Positions 1 through 7,024 of a stretch of 42,869 bases of DNA are shown piece after piece (the stretch's first letter is position 1; every line of letters begins with the position of its first letter). Source of the DNA: Zoogloea sp. Its GTDB lineage: Bacteria > Pseudomonadota > Gammaproteobacteria > Burkholderiales > Rhodocyclaceae. Below the pieces are notes generated by a model. The model had not been told where the DNA came from and searched no databases. It saw only the letters and a list, made by a program, of their open reading frames with translations. The stretch is from positions 1-42,869 of the forward strand of contig NZ_JAFLDT010000031.1 in NCBI RefSeq assembly GCF_017302315.1, written 5' to 3'. Both the position numbers and the translations under genes were made by a program.

Positions 1-473
1 ACGCTGAGCTGGCGGGTTTTGGCATGAGTGGTGATGCCTACCACATGACCGCGCCTGATACTGACGGACCCCGTCGAAGCATGGTCAATGCCCTCCGCAA
101 TGCAGGGGTCAATGTGGATGAGGTGCAGTATCTGAATGCCCACGGAACATCCACTCCGCTGGGTGACAAGAATGAGACGGAGGCCATCAAGCTGGCTTTC
201 GGGCTTGATGCTGCCAAGGGGCTCGTTGTCAATTCGACCAAGTCGATGACTGGTCATCTTCTCGGTGGCGCAGGTGGGCTGGAGTCCGTGCTCACGACGC
301 TGGCGGTGTATCACCAGGTGTCGCCTCCGACCATCAACATTTTCGACCAGGATCCGGAATGTGATCTGGATTACTGCGCGAATGTTGCCCGTCCCATGAA
401 GATTGATGTGGCCATGAAGAACAATTTTGGCTTTGGTGGCACCAACGGTACGCTGGTGTTCCGCAAAATCTGA
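1..473 (+). CDS. fabF: 3-oxoacyl-[ACP] synthase II, C-terminal part (start outside window)
   Basis: Beta-ketoacyl-ACP synthase II extends acyl-ACP with malonyl-ACP in cytoplasmic fatty acid synthesis. The reading frame is open from the first bases, so the gene begins before the window; about 156 C-terminal residues of a family of about 410 are visible. They hold both catalytic histidines of the Cys-His-His triad, in NAHGTSTPLGD and in STKSMTGHLLGGAGG, followed by the glycine-rich NNFGFGGTNG loop near the C-terminus. The nucleophilic cysteine lies outside the window. The YgfX-like gene follows after about 15 bp, so the two may be co-transcribed. The motifs leave little doubt about the family; FabF rather than FabB is chosen from overall similarity. 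Confidence 0.96.
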   Translation, partial: AELAGFGMSGDAYHMTAPDTDGPRRSMVNALRNAGVNVDEVQYLNAHGTSTPLGDKNETEAIKLAFGLDAAKGLVVNSTKSMTGHLLGGAGGLESVLTTLAVYHQVSPPTINIFDQDPECDLDYCANVARPMKIDVAMKNNFGFGGTNGTLVFRKI

Positions 474-488
474 CAAGGTTGCCGCACG

Positions 489-944
489 GTGGCCGTGCAC
501 ACCTTGAACGTGATCGATCTCAGGCCGTCACGCTGTCTTCGCCTGCTGCTTGCAGGTGGGCATGCGCTGGCGGCTTTTTCGTGTCTGTATTTACCGGGGG
601 AGTGGCTGCAGGGCTGCGGGCTGTTGGTGCTTGGCCTGTCGCTGGTGCATGCGCTGCGCGGGCCGCGTCGGGCGCCATCTCAGCTTGGACTGACACCGGA
701 CGGCGCCTTGCATTTCGTGCATGCGGTGCAGGAATATTTGCCCGCCCGCGTCTCGCCATCGACAGTGGTCAGCGCGGGTGCCATCTGGCTGGCGTGGGAG
801 AAGAGCCCGGGTTGGTCTTCGGGGGCAATCCTGCTTTGCCGGGATCAGATGTCGGCGCGCGAGTGGCGCAGCTTGCAGGTGTGGCTTCGCCTGGGCGTGA
901 GCTCCCAGGCGGCAGCGGATGCGGGTGGTCGGCTCAGTTCTTGA
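489..944 (+). CDS. YgfX-like small inner-membrane protein
   Basis: A 151-residue protein starting at GTG 489, about 15 bp after fabF. Residues 18-55 form a hydrophobic hairpin of two likely membrane segments (LRLLLAGGHALAAF and CGLLVLGLSLVHAL) joined by a short loop. A soluble C-terminal part follows with tryptophans in AIWLAWEKSPGW and the segment LLCRDQMSAREWRSLQVWL. Size, topology and the position between fabF and nadB resemble the YgfX (CptA-like) family often found here in betaproteobacteria; this assignment rests on general resemblance. Its 3' end overlaps the 3' end of convergent nadB by 11 bp. No specific function can be read from the sequence. Confidence 0.7.
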   Translation: MAVHTLNVIDLRPSRCLRLLLAGGHALAAFSCLYLPGEWLQGCGLLVLGLSLVHALRGPRRAPSQLGLTPDGALHFVHAVQEYLPARVSPSTVVSAGAIWLAWEKSPGWSSGAILLCRDQMSAREWRSLQVWLRLGVSSQAAADAGGRLSS

Positions 945-2520
945 GTCTGGTGGGACGGATGACCGTGTCCCGGGCTTTGGCTTGCGTCTCCGGGTAGTCC
1001 TGACTGAAGTGCAGTCCGCGGCTTTCCTTCCGCTTGAGTGCGCTCCGAACGATGAGATCGGCTGTCACTACCAAATTCCGCAATTCGATCAAGTCGTTCG
1101 AAATGCGGAAGTGGCTGTAGAACTCATTGATTTCGCTGGCCAGAAGGCGAATGCGATGCTGAGCCCGTTGTAGGCGCTTGTTGGTGCGCACAATGCCTAC
1201 GTAGTCCCACATGAAGCGGCGCAATTCGTCCCAGTTATGGGAGATCACGATGGCCTCGTCCGCGTCCGTTACGCGGCTTTCATCCCACTGGGGCAATTCG
1301 CCGGGGTGGGGGCGTGGATTTTTCAGGATGTCATCGGCCGCCGCTTCGCTGAAAACAAGGCATTCCAGGAGAGAATTGCTCGCCAGGCGGTTGGCACCGT
1401 GCAAACCGGTGCATGCCGACTCTCCGACCGCGTGCAGGCCGGCCACATCGGTGCGCGCATGCAGATCTGTGACGATCCCCCCGCAGGAGTAGTGGGCGGC
1501 GGGTACGACCGGGATGGGTTGGCGAGTGATGTCGATGCCCAGCTCCGCGCAGCGTGCGAGGATGTTGGGAAAGTGGGCCTCAAGGAAGTCGGCCGGCTTG
1601 TGGCTGATGTCAAGGAACACGCAGTCGAGGCCATGCTTCTTCATCTCGAAGTCGATGGCCCTGGCCACCACATCGCGGGGCGCGAGCTCCTCACGAGGGT
1701 CGTGTTCGGGCATGAAGCGTGAGCCATCGGGGCGGCGCAGCAGCCCGCCTTCACCGCGTACAGCTTCCGAGATCAGGAAAGACTTCGCCTGGGGGTGGTA
1801 CAGACATGTGGGGTGAAACTGGATGAACTCCATGTTCGCCACGCTGCACCCGGCTCGCCAGGCCATGGCGACACCATCGCCGGTGGCGGTGTCGGGATTG
1901 GTGGTGTAGAGATACACCTTGCCGGTGCCGCCGGTTGCGAGCACGGTGTGGGGGGCTGAGAACGTGCGGACTTCATCGCCGGCAATGTCCAGCACATAAG
2001 CACCCAGGCAGCCGGTGCCCGGTCGGCCGATCTTGTCGCCGACGATGAGATCAACGGCAATGTGTTGCTCGAAGATGAATATGTTCGGGTGGGCCCGCAC
2101 CTGCTCGGTGAGCGTGGCCTGCACGGCCGCCCCGGTGGCGTCGGCAACGTGGATGACCCGGCGCTGTCCGTGCCCGCCTTCCCGCGTGAGGTGGAAGCCG
2201 ATCGGAGAGTGGCTGTCGGGCGTGAACGCCACGCCATGCTCGATCAACCAGCGGATCGCGCGGGGGCCGTTCTCGACCACAAAGCGGGTGGCCTTGTCCG
2301 AGCACAAGCCCGCTCCGGCCATGTGGGTGTCAGCGATATGGGCTTCAGTGCTGTCAGCCGGGTCGAGGACGGCGGCGATGCCACCCTGAGCCCACGCACT
2401 GGCACTGTCCTCCAGGGTTCGCTTGGTAATGAGGGCAACCTTGAGCTTGTCAGCGAGACGCAGCGCGAGAGACTGCCCGGCAAGGCCACTGCCCAGAATA
2501 AGGACATCGAAAGCGGTCAC
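934..2520 (-). CDS. nadB: L-aspartate oxidase
   Basis: This flavoprotein oxidises L-aspartate to iminoaspartate, the first step of de novo NAD synthesis, in the cytoplasm. The N-terminus has the FAD dinucleotide-binding motif GSGLAGQSLALRL. Further family signatures are SAWAQGGIAA, GGHGQRRVIH, TGGTGKVYLYTTNP and the active-site region PAAHYSCGGI. The C-terminal helical domain ends near residue 528. The frame stays open upstream to 2706, but that extension lacks homology-like character, so GTG 2520, just before TAFDVLILGSG, is the likely start. This gives 528 residues, close to the usual 530-540. It is divergent from rpoE, leaving a shared 213 bp promoter region. Confidence 0.96.
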   Translation of the reverse strand: MTAFDVLILGSGLAGQSLALRLADKLKVALITKRTLEDSASAWAQGGIAAVLDPADSTEAHIADTHMAGAGLCSDKATRFVVENGPRAIRWLIEHGVAFTPDSHSPIGFHLTREGGHGQRRVIHVADATGAAVQATLTEQVRAHPNIFIFEQHIAVDLIVGDKIGRPGTGCLGAYVLDIAGDEVRTFSAPHTVLATGGTGKVYLYTTNPDTATGDGVAMAWRAGCSVANMEFIQFHPTCLYHPQAKSFLISEAVRGEGGLLRRPDGSRFMPEHDPREELAPRDVVARAIDFEMKKHGLDCVFLDISHKPADFLEAHFPNILARCAELGIDITRQPIPVVPAAHYSCGGIVTDLHARTDVAGLHAVGESACTGLHGANRLASNSLLECLVFSEAAADDILKNPRPHPGELPQWDESRVTDADEAIVISHNWDELRRFMWDYVGIVRTNKRLQRAQHRIRLLASEINEFYSHFRISNDLIELRNLVVTADLIVRSALKRKESRGLHFSQDYPETQAKARDTVIRPTRLKN

Positions 2521-2612
2521 TTCGGGAATTGCCGCAGAGGGCGATATTACGGAGTGCCGACTATAACATGGGCGGTTAGTCACACTGAACGCCGAAGGCC
2601 TTGTGGGCAACT

Positions 2613-2640
2613 GAACTATAAGCTTGGTCCAGGGTCTAGC
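2613..2640 (+). promoter_or_regulatory. Candidate sigma-E-type promoter for rpoE
   Basis: A -35 GAACTA (2613-2618) and a -10 TCTAGC (2635-2640) are separated by 16 bp. This resembles the ECF sigma-E consensus GAACTT-N16-TCTGA. It lies about 94 bp before the rpoE start, where autoregulatory promoters of this sigma factor are commonly found. A TATACT at 2675-2680 could be the -10 of a second, sigma-70 promoter, but no good -35 accompanies it. Confidence 0.55.
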
Positions 2641-2733
2641 GATTACTTCGGTGAGAAATGGGGATGTCTCGCGGTATACTCGGCGGTCGGTGACCTTTCT
2701 GGTCACGACAACGAAGGATCACGTTCCCCGACC

Positions 2734-3333
2734 ATGAGCGATCGCGAAATTGACCAGCTGTTGGTCGAGCGAGTGCAGCGCGGCGACAAGCAGGCCTTTG
2801 GCCTTCTGGTCTCCAAGTATCAGCGCAAGCTAGGCCGCCTGCTGTCGAGATTGATCCGGGATCCTGCCGAGGTGGAGGATGTTGCCCAAGAAACGTTCAT
2901 CAAGGCTTACCGGGCCTTGCCTTCGTTTCGCGGGGACAGTGCTTTCTATACGTGGCTATACAGGATCGGAATCAATACTGCCAAGAACTACCTAGTATCC
3001 CAGGGGCGGAGGGCGCCCACATCCACGGATTTTGATTCCGAGGAGGCCGAGACCTTCGAAGAGGGAGATCAGCTTCGAGATATCAATACGCCTGAACGTC
3101 TTCTGATGACCAAGCAGATCGGTGATACGGTCAATGTGGCCATGGAGGCCCTTCCGGAGGAGCTTAGAACGGCAATCGTCCTGAGAGAGATCGAGGGGCT
3201 GAGCTACGAAGAGATCGCCTCAATCATGGAATGCCCGATCGGCACGGTGCGCTCACGGATTTTTCGTGCGCGTGAAGCAATTTCAGAAAAGCTCAAGCCG
3301 TTGCTCGACACGGCTCCGAACAAAAGGTGGTAA
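2734..3333 (+). CDS. rpoE: ECF RNA polymerase sigma factor RpoE (AlgU)
   Basis: A sigma-24 family factor of 199 residues that directs RNA polymerase to envelope-stress promoters. Region 2 (about residues 20-95) contains DVAQETFIKAYRALPSF and AFYTWLYRIGINTAKNYL. Region 4 (about 130-185) contains LPEELRTAIVLREIEGLSYEEIA as overlapping blocks, and the recognition helix PIGTVRSRIFRAR. An acidic linker separates the two. The start is ATG 2734; the frame is open far upstream, but only as the antisense of nadB. rseA follows after 4 bp, the classic pairing with its anti-sigma factor. Autoregulation is suggested by the sigma-E-type promoter at 2613-2640. Confidence 0.97.
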   Translation: MSDREIDQLLVERVQRGDKQAFGLLVSKYQRKLGRLLSRLIRDPAEVEDVAQETFIKAYRALPSFRGDSAFYTWLYRIGINTAKNYLVSQGRRAPTSTDFDSEEAETFEEGDQLRDINTPERLLMTKQIGDTVNVAMEALPEELRTAIVLREIEGLSYEEIASIMECPIGTVRSRIFRAREAISEKLKPLLDTAPNKRW

Positions 3334-3337
3334 GAGG

Positions 3338-3877
3338 ATGAAAGAGAAAGTTTCTGCACTGCTTGATGGTGCGCTCGACGAGGCGGCCTCTGTCCGGATG
3401 CTGGAGTCCCTCAAGCGGGATGCCGGCTTGAGGCGGGAATGGGAGCGCTACAGTCTTATCGGAGATGTGCTGCGGGACGAGCCAGTCCTGTCGGCTGACT
3501 TCACCAGCAGAATCATGCTGCAGCTGGAGGCCGAGCCTACCGTCCTGGCTCCGGCACGTGCTGAGCCGCGAACCGGCTGGGCCAGCCACCTCATGCCGAT
3601 TGCGGCATCGGTGATGGGCGTTGCGGCGGTGGGGTGGGTTGCCATGACGTTGAACAATCCAAGCTCCCCTGCGGCTGCGCTGGCGGCACTCAAGAAGCCT
3701 CAGCCGGTTGTGGCTGTCGTGGATTCGGCAGCATCGGCACGCCTTGCGGCCGCCACCACCGAGCCTTCCGTGCGTGAGTACCTCATTGCCCATCAGGCCA
3801 TGGCACCGTCCGCTGCGATGCCAGGTGTGGCCCTCTACGTGCGGTCGGTTTCCGACACGCGGGTGGCTGGCGAGTGA
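3338..3877 (+). CDS. rseA: Sigma-E anti-sigma factor RseA (MucA)
   Basis: A 179-residue single-pass inner-membrane protein expected to hold RpoE inactive. The N-terminal cytoplasmic part (about residues 1-75) has the anti-sigma signature MKEKVSALLDGALDE and REWERYSLIGDVLRDE. A membrane segment follows at about 87-108 (MPIAASVMGVAAVGWVAM), then an Ala/Pro-rich periplasmic tail. The ATG at 3338 is preceded by AAGAGG as ribosome binding site. The stop overlaps the start of mucB in TGATG, implying translational coupling. In the known pathway, DegS/RseP-type proteolysis destroys RseA under stress and RseB protects it. Sequence conservation is modest, as is normal for RseA, and context supports the call. 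Confidence 0.92.
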   Translation: MKEKVSALLDGALDEAASVRMLESLKRDAGLRREWERYSLIGDVLRDEPVLSADFTSRIMLQLEAEPTVLAPARAEPRTGWASHLMPIAASVMGVAAVGWVAMTLNNPSSPAAALAALKKPQPVVAVVDSAASARLAAATTEPSVREYLIAHQAMAPSAAMPGVALYVRSVSDTRVAGE

Positions 3878-4842
3878 TGACGCGCTTCCTGTGCTGTCTG
3901 GCGTTCGTATTCGCCGGTTGCGGTTCGGCGCTGGCTCAGGCGCCCAATGATCCGCTCAGTTGGCTGGGCAGGATCTCAAACGCTGCCCACAAGCTGAACT
4001 ACACGGGTACCTTCACCTACCAAAGTGGCAAACATGTGGAGACTTCCCGTATCACCCATCTGGTGGATACGAGCGGCGAGTACGAAAAGCTTGAGGCTCT
4101 TGATGGAAGCCCCCGGGAGGTGGTCCGTAACAACGATGAAGTGCAGTGCTTCCTCCCAGAGCAGAAGCTCCTGATTGTCGACCAGTTCGGTGCCCGCCGC
4201 AGTTTCCCGGCGCGGCTGCCTCCGTCACCCAATGCGCTGGCCGAGAATTACCGCATCCGCAAAGGGGAGGTTTCCCGGATTGCCGGGATGGAGAGTCAGC
4301 AAATCATCCTTGAGCCACGGGACGAGATGCGGTTTGGCCATCATTTCTGGGCGGATGTGTCCTCGGGACTGTTGCTCCGGGCCCGTCTTGTTGGCGAGAG
4401 GGGCGATAGCATCGAACAGTTCGTGTTCACGGAGGTCCAGATTGGCGCGCCTTTTGACAAGGAGAAGGTGCGCCCCCGTTTCACCCGTTCCGCCGACTGG
4501 AAGGTGGTGAACGCCCGTGGTAACGATGTGCGTGTCGAGGACATCGGCTGGACTTTCCGGAACACCATTCCGGGTTTCCGGCAAGTCGTCTCCGTGGCGC
4601 GTCAGGCGCGCAAGGAGCGGGGGGAGGCCTATCACGTGGTGTTCTCGGATGGACTTGCTGCAATCTCGGTGTTCATTGAGCCGGAGTCTGGAAAGGGGGC
4701 TGCCCAGAGTGGTCTGAGTGCATCCGGCTCCTTCAACATCTTCCGCCGCAGCGTCGCGGATCATCGGATCACCGTGCTTGGTGAGGTTCCTGCCCAGGCC
4801 CTGGTGCGGATTGCGGACGGCGTGGAGATGCGGAAGCGGTGA
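3877..4842 (+). CDS. rseB: Sigma-E regulatory protein RseB (MucB)
   Basis: A 321-residue periplasmic protein that binds the RseA periplasmic domain and tunes its proteolysis. The N-terminus is a signal peptide (FLCCLAFVFAGCGSALAQA), most likely cut after AQA. The FAGC in it is only a poor lipobox. The mature protein begins with PLSWLGRISNAAHKLNYTGTF, typical of the family's lipid-binding-like N-terminal domain. The C-terminal domain runs from about residue 215 (ARGNDVRVEDIGWTF) to DGVEMRKR. GTG 3874 directly precedes ATG 3877 and is an equally possible start. Length and order match rpoE-rseA-rseB-rseC operons. Confidence 0.94.
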   Translation: MTRFLCCLAFVFAGCGSALAQAPNDPLSWLGRISNAAHKLNYTGTFTYQSGKHVETSRITHLVDTSGEYEKLEALDGSPREVVRNNDEVQCFLPEQKLLIVDQFGARRSFPARLPPSPNALAENYRIRKGEVSRIAGMESQQIILEPRDEMRFGHHFWADVSSGLLLRARLVGERGDSIEQFVFTEVQIGAPFDKEKVRPRFTRSADWKVVNARGNDVRVEDIGWTFRNTIPGFRQVVSVARQARKERGEAYHVVFSDGLAAISVFIEPESGKGAAQSGLSASGSFNIFRRSVADHRITVLGEVPAQALVRIADGVEMRKR

Positions 4843-5291
4843 TGCGGGTGCAGGGTGTGGTCAGCCGGGTTGATGGCGAATGTGCCTGGGTGGTGGTTTC
4901 GGTTTCCGGCGGCTGCGGGCGTTGCCACGAGGCTGGGGGGTGTGGGGGCGTGAATATTGCCAGGCCCTTCGGCGGCGTGCAGCGCGAGTTGCGTTTGCTC
5001 AACGACATCGATGCGCTGCCGGGGGATCCGGTGAGCGTCGTGGTTGATGATGCGGTGCCGCTCAAGGCGGCGCTCCTGACCTACGGATTTCCCATTCTCG
5101 GCGTGCTTGCAGGCGCTTGGCTAGGCACAGCTCTGGCTGCAGGCAATGTCGATTTGTCGGCGGCGATTGGCGCAGGCGCTGGGGGGGCGGTGATGTATCT
5201 CGTTGGACGCGCCCGTGCGGGGCAGGCCGGAGTGATGCCCATGAAGCTTGAGCGGCCCCAGGGGGCAGGCGCTGGAGGCTGCGGGCGATGA
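4842..5291 (+). CDS. rseC: Sigma-E positive regulator RseC (MucC)
   Basis: A 149-residue inner-membrane protein of the RseC/MucC family. The N-terminal soluble part carries a cysteine cluster, CGRCHEAGGCGG, at about residues 24-35. Two membrane segments follow at about 75-95 (LLTYGFPILGVLAGAWLGTA) and 100-120 (LSAAIGAGAGGAVMYLVG), then a short Gly-rich tail. It starts at ATG 4842, overlapping the mucB stop, with GTG 4839 as alternative. Its own stop overlaps the mucD start by 4 bp. The family modulates the sigma-E response and has been linked to reduction of the SoxR iron-sulfur cluster; which role applies here cannot be judged. Confidence 0.92.
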   Translation: MRVQGVVSRVDGECAWVVVSVSGGCGRCHEAGGCGGVNIARPFGGVQRELRLLNDIDALPGDPVSVVVDDAVPLKAALLTYGFPILGVLAGAWLGTALAAGNVDLSAAIGAGAGGAVMYLVGRARAGQAGVMPMKLERPQGAGAGGCGR

Positions 5292-6724
5292 TCCGTTCGG
5301 TCTGCGCGCGGCTCTCCCGTGGCCTTGTTTTACTGTTTTGCCTCTTCGTGTGTGCACCACTGGCGGCAAGAGATCTTCCCGATTTTGCCGGATTGGCCGA
5401 GCGGCAGGGTTCGGTCGTGGTGAATATCAGTACGACTCAGGCGATTCGGCAGGTGCGTCCCGGCGTGCCGAGTCTGGATGAAGACGATCCCATGTTCGAC
5501 TTTTTCCGGCGCCTCGTGCCTCGCCATCCCGGTTTGCAGCGCGGGCCAGAGCCCGACAACCGTTCCCTCGGTTCGGGGTTCATCGTCTCCGGTGACGGCT
5601 ATGTGCTGACCAACGCACACGTTGTCGAAGGGGCTGAAGAAATCGTTGTGAAGCTGACCGACAAACGGGAGTTCCGTGCTCGGGTGATAGGGGCGGATGC
5701 TCGCACGGATCTGGCTTTGCTGAAGATTGATGCAAGCGGTCTGCCCCGGGTGAGCTTTGGCGACCCCTCGAAGCTGCGTGTCGGGGATTGGGTAGTGGCG
5801 ATCGGCTCGCCGTTTGGTTTCGAGAATTCAGTGACTGCGGGCATTGTCAGTGCTAAAGGGCGCTCCCTGCCCCAGGAGAACTTCGTTCCTTTCATCCAGA
5901 CTGATGTGGCCATCAATCCGGGCAACTCCGGAGGCCCGCTGTTCAACCTGAAGGGCGAGGTGGTCGGGATCAACTCCCAGATCTACAGCCGAACCGGGGG
6001 TTTCATGGGGCTCTCCTTCGCGATACCCATCGACGTGGCGATGGAAGTGCAGGAGCAGTTGCGGGCCAACGGCCGGGTTCACCGCGGGCGAATCGGTGTG
6101 GTGATCCAGGAAGTCTCCCGCGAGCTTGCCGACAGTTTCAAGCTCGTGAAGCCGGCCGGTGCGCTGGTTAGCTCGGTTGAGAAGGGTAGCCCGGCGGACA
6201 AGGCGGGCCTTGAACAGGGCGATATCGTGCTGAGTTTCGATGGCCGTCCGGTGGGGGAGTCTGCTGATCTGCCGCGGCTCGTCGGCGGCACCCGCCCGGG
6301 AAACCGGGTGCCTGTGCAGGTATGGCGGCGTGGTGGAACCCGGGTGCTGACGGTGGCTGTGGCCGAGATGGCCGAAGAGAAACCCCGCAAGCCCGTGGCC
6401 CGCGCCCCCCGGCCAGAGCCTGCCGCGCCCAACAAGCTGGGGATCGCCGTTGTCGAGCCTAGTGCCGAGCAGCGCCGGGATGGCCGTTTCGCGGCCGGGG
6501 GCGTGGTAGTGGATGCGCTGCGTAGCGCGTCGGCCCGGGCCGCAGAGCTGCAGTCCGGCGACGGCATTCTTGCCCTGATCAGCAAGGGTGTGCGCACCGA
6601 GATCCGCTCCGTGGAGCAGTTCAACCGCGCAGTGGCCGGGCTGGATGCGGGCCAGATCGTGACCCTGCTGGTTGCCCGCGGTGATGTTCAGACTTTCGTT
6701 CCGGTGCGATCCCTTGAGCGCTGA
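5288..6724 (+). CDS. mucD: Periplasmic serine protease MucD (DegP/HtrA family)
   Basis: A 478-residue periplasmic Do-like protease/chaperone for misfolded envelope proteins. A signal peptide (LVLLFCLFVCAPLAA) is cut near residue 27. The trypsin-like domain has the triad His in LTNAHVVEG, Asp in ARTDLALLKI and Ser in NPGNSGGPLFN. Two PDZ domains follow: one at about 265-350 (RGRIGVVIQEVSREL, GSPADKAGLEQGDIV) and a more divergent one at about 380-470 (NKLGIAVVEPS). A Lys/Pro/Arg-rich linker separates them. It is the fifth gene of the rpoE operon and overlaps rseC by 4 bp, as in pseudomonad mucD. All catalytic residues are present. Confidence 0.96.
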   Translation: MIRSVCARLSRGLVLLFCLFVCAPLAARDLPDFAGLAERQGSVVVNISTTQAIRQVRPGVPSLDEDDPMFDFFRRLVPRHPGLQRGPEPDNRSLGSGFIVSGDGYVLTNAHVVEGAEEIVVKLTDKREFRARVIGADARTDLALLKIDASGLPRVSFGDPSKLRVGDWVVAIGSPFGFENSVTAGIVSAKGRSLPQENFVPFIQTDVAINPGNSGGPLFNLKGEVVGINSQIYSRTGGFMGLSFAIPIDVAMEVQEQLRANGRVHRGRIGVVIQEVSRELADSFKLVKPAGALVSSVEKGSPADKAGLEQGDIVLSFDGRPVGESADLPRLVGGTRPGNRVPVQVWRRGGTRVLTVAVAEMAEEKPRKPVARAPRPEPAAPNKLGIAVVEPSAEQRRDGRFAAGGVVVDALRSASARAAELQSGDGILALISKGVRTEIRSVEQFNRAVAGLDAGQIVTLLVARGDVQTFVPVRSLER

Positions 6725-6965
6725 CCGCGAACTCACCGTACTGAGTCGGGCGTGGTGTCATCTCTGCCACGATCTGCTTGATGCCCTCAAGCCCTTGCAG
6801 GATGAACTCGGTTTTAGGGTGAAGGTCTTGGATGTGGATGCCGATGATCTGCTTGAAGCCCGCTGGAGCGAGTGGGTGCCGGTGGTGCTCGATGGTGATA
6901 CCGAGATCTGTCACCATTTCCTTGATGAGTCTGCCGTTCGTGCTCATTTCCGGCGTATCGGTTAG
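6714..6965 (+). CDS. Glutaredoxin-like (DUF836 family) protein
   Basis: An 83-residue small thioredoxin-fold protein. The most plausible start is TTG 6714, overlapping the mucD 3' end by 11 bp. The first beta strand leads into the dithiol motif [12 protein letters not shown] (CxxC, about residues 13-16). It continues with [12 protein letters not shown], a cis-proline region [13 protein letters not shown], and ends HFRRIG. This is the usual short glutaredoxin-like family found next to lepA and mucD in betaproteobacteria. It probably acts as a cytoplasmic thiol oxidoreductase; the partner is unknown. An upstream in-frame ATG at 6672 would add residues lying inside mucD and is less likely. Confidence 0.85.
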   Translation: MSADRELTVLSRAWCHLCHDLLDALKPLQDELGFRVKVLDVDADDLLEARWSEWVPVVLDGDTEICHHFLDESAVRAHFRRIG

Positions 6966-6968
6966 AAT
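6963..6968 (+). promoter_or_regulatory. Possible -10 element ahead of lepA
   Basis: TAGAAT, with the stop of the glutaredoxin-like gene immediately before it, lies about 60 bp before lepA. No convincing -35 is seen at the expected distance; TGCTCA at 6941-6946 is the best available. If used, the transcript would include the hairpin at 7000-7018. Confidence 0.3.
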
Positions 6969-6999
6969 GCAAGTCTTTGCCAGGCAAACAAAATCTATC

Positions 7000-7023
7000 A
7001 GGGTGCCCTTCGGCACCCTTTTT
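7000..7023 (+). terminator. Intrinsic terminator-like hairpin directly before lepA
   Basis: GGGTGCC and GGCACCC form a perfect 7 bp GC-rich stem around a CTTC loop (7001-7018), followed by a run of T (7019-7023). This has all parts of a Rho-independent terminator. It closes the rpoE-mucD-glutaredoxin transcription unit but ends only two bases before the lepA ATG, leaving no room for a ribosome binding site there. Confidence 0.75.
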
Positions 7024-7024
7024 C

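Noticed and set aside
2062-2733. A long N-terminal extension of rpoE reaching into nadB
   Set aside because: The extension is the antisense of nadB. RpoE homologues start at MSDREIDQ, which corresponds to ATG 2734.
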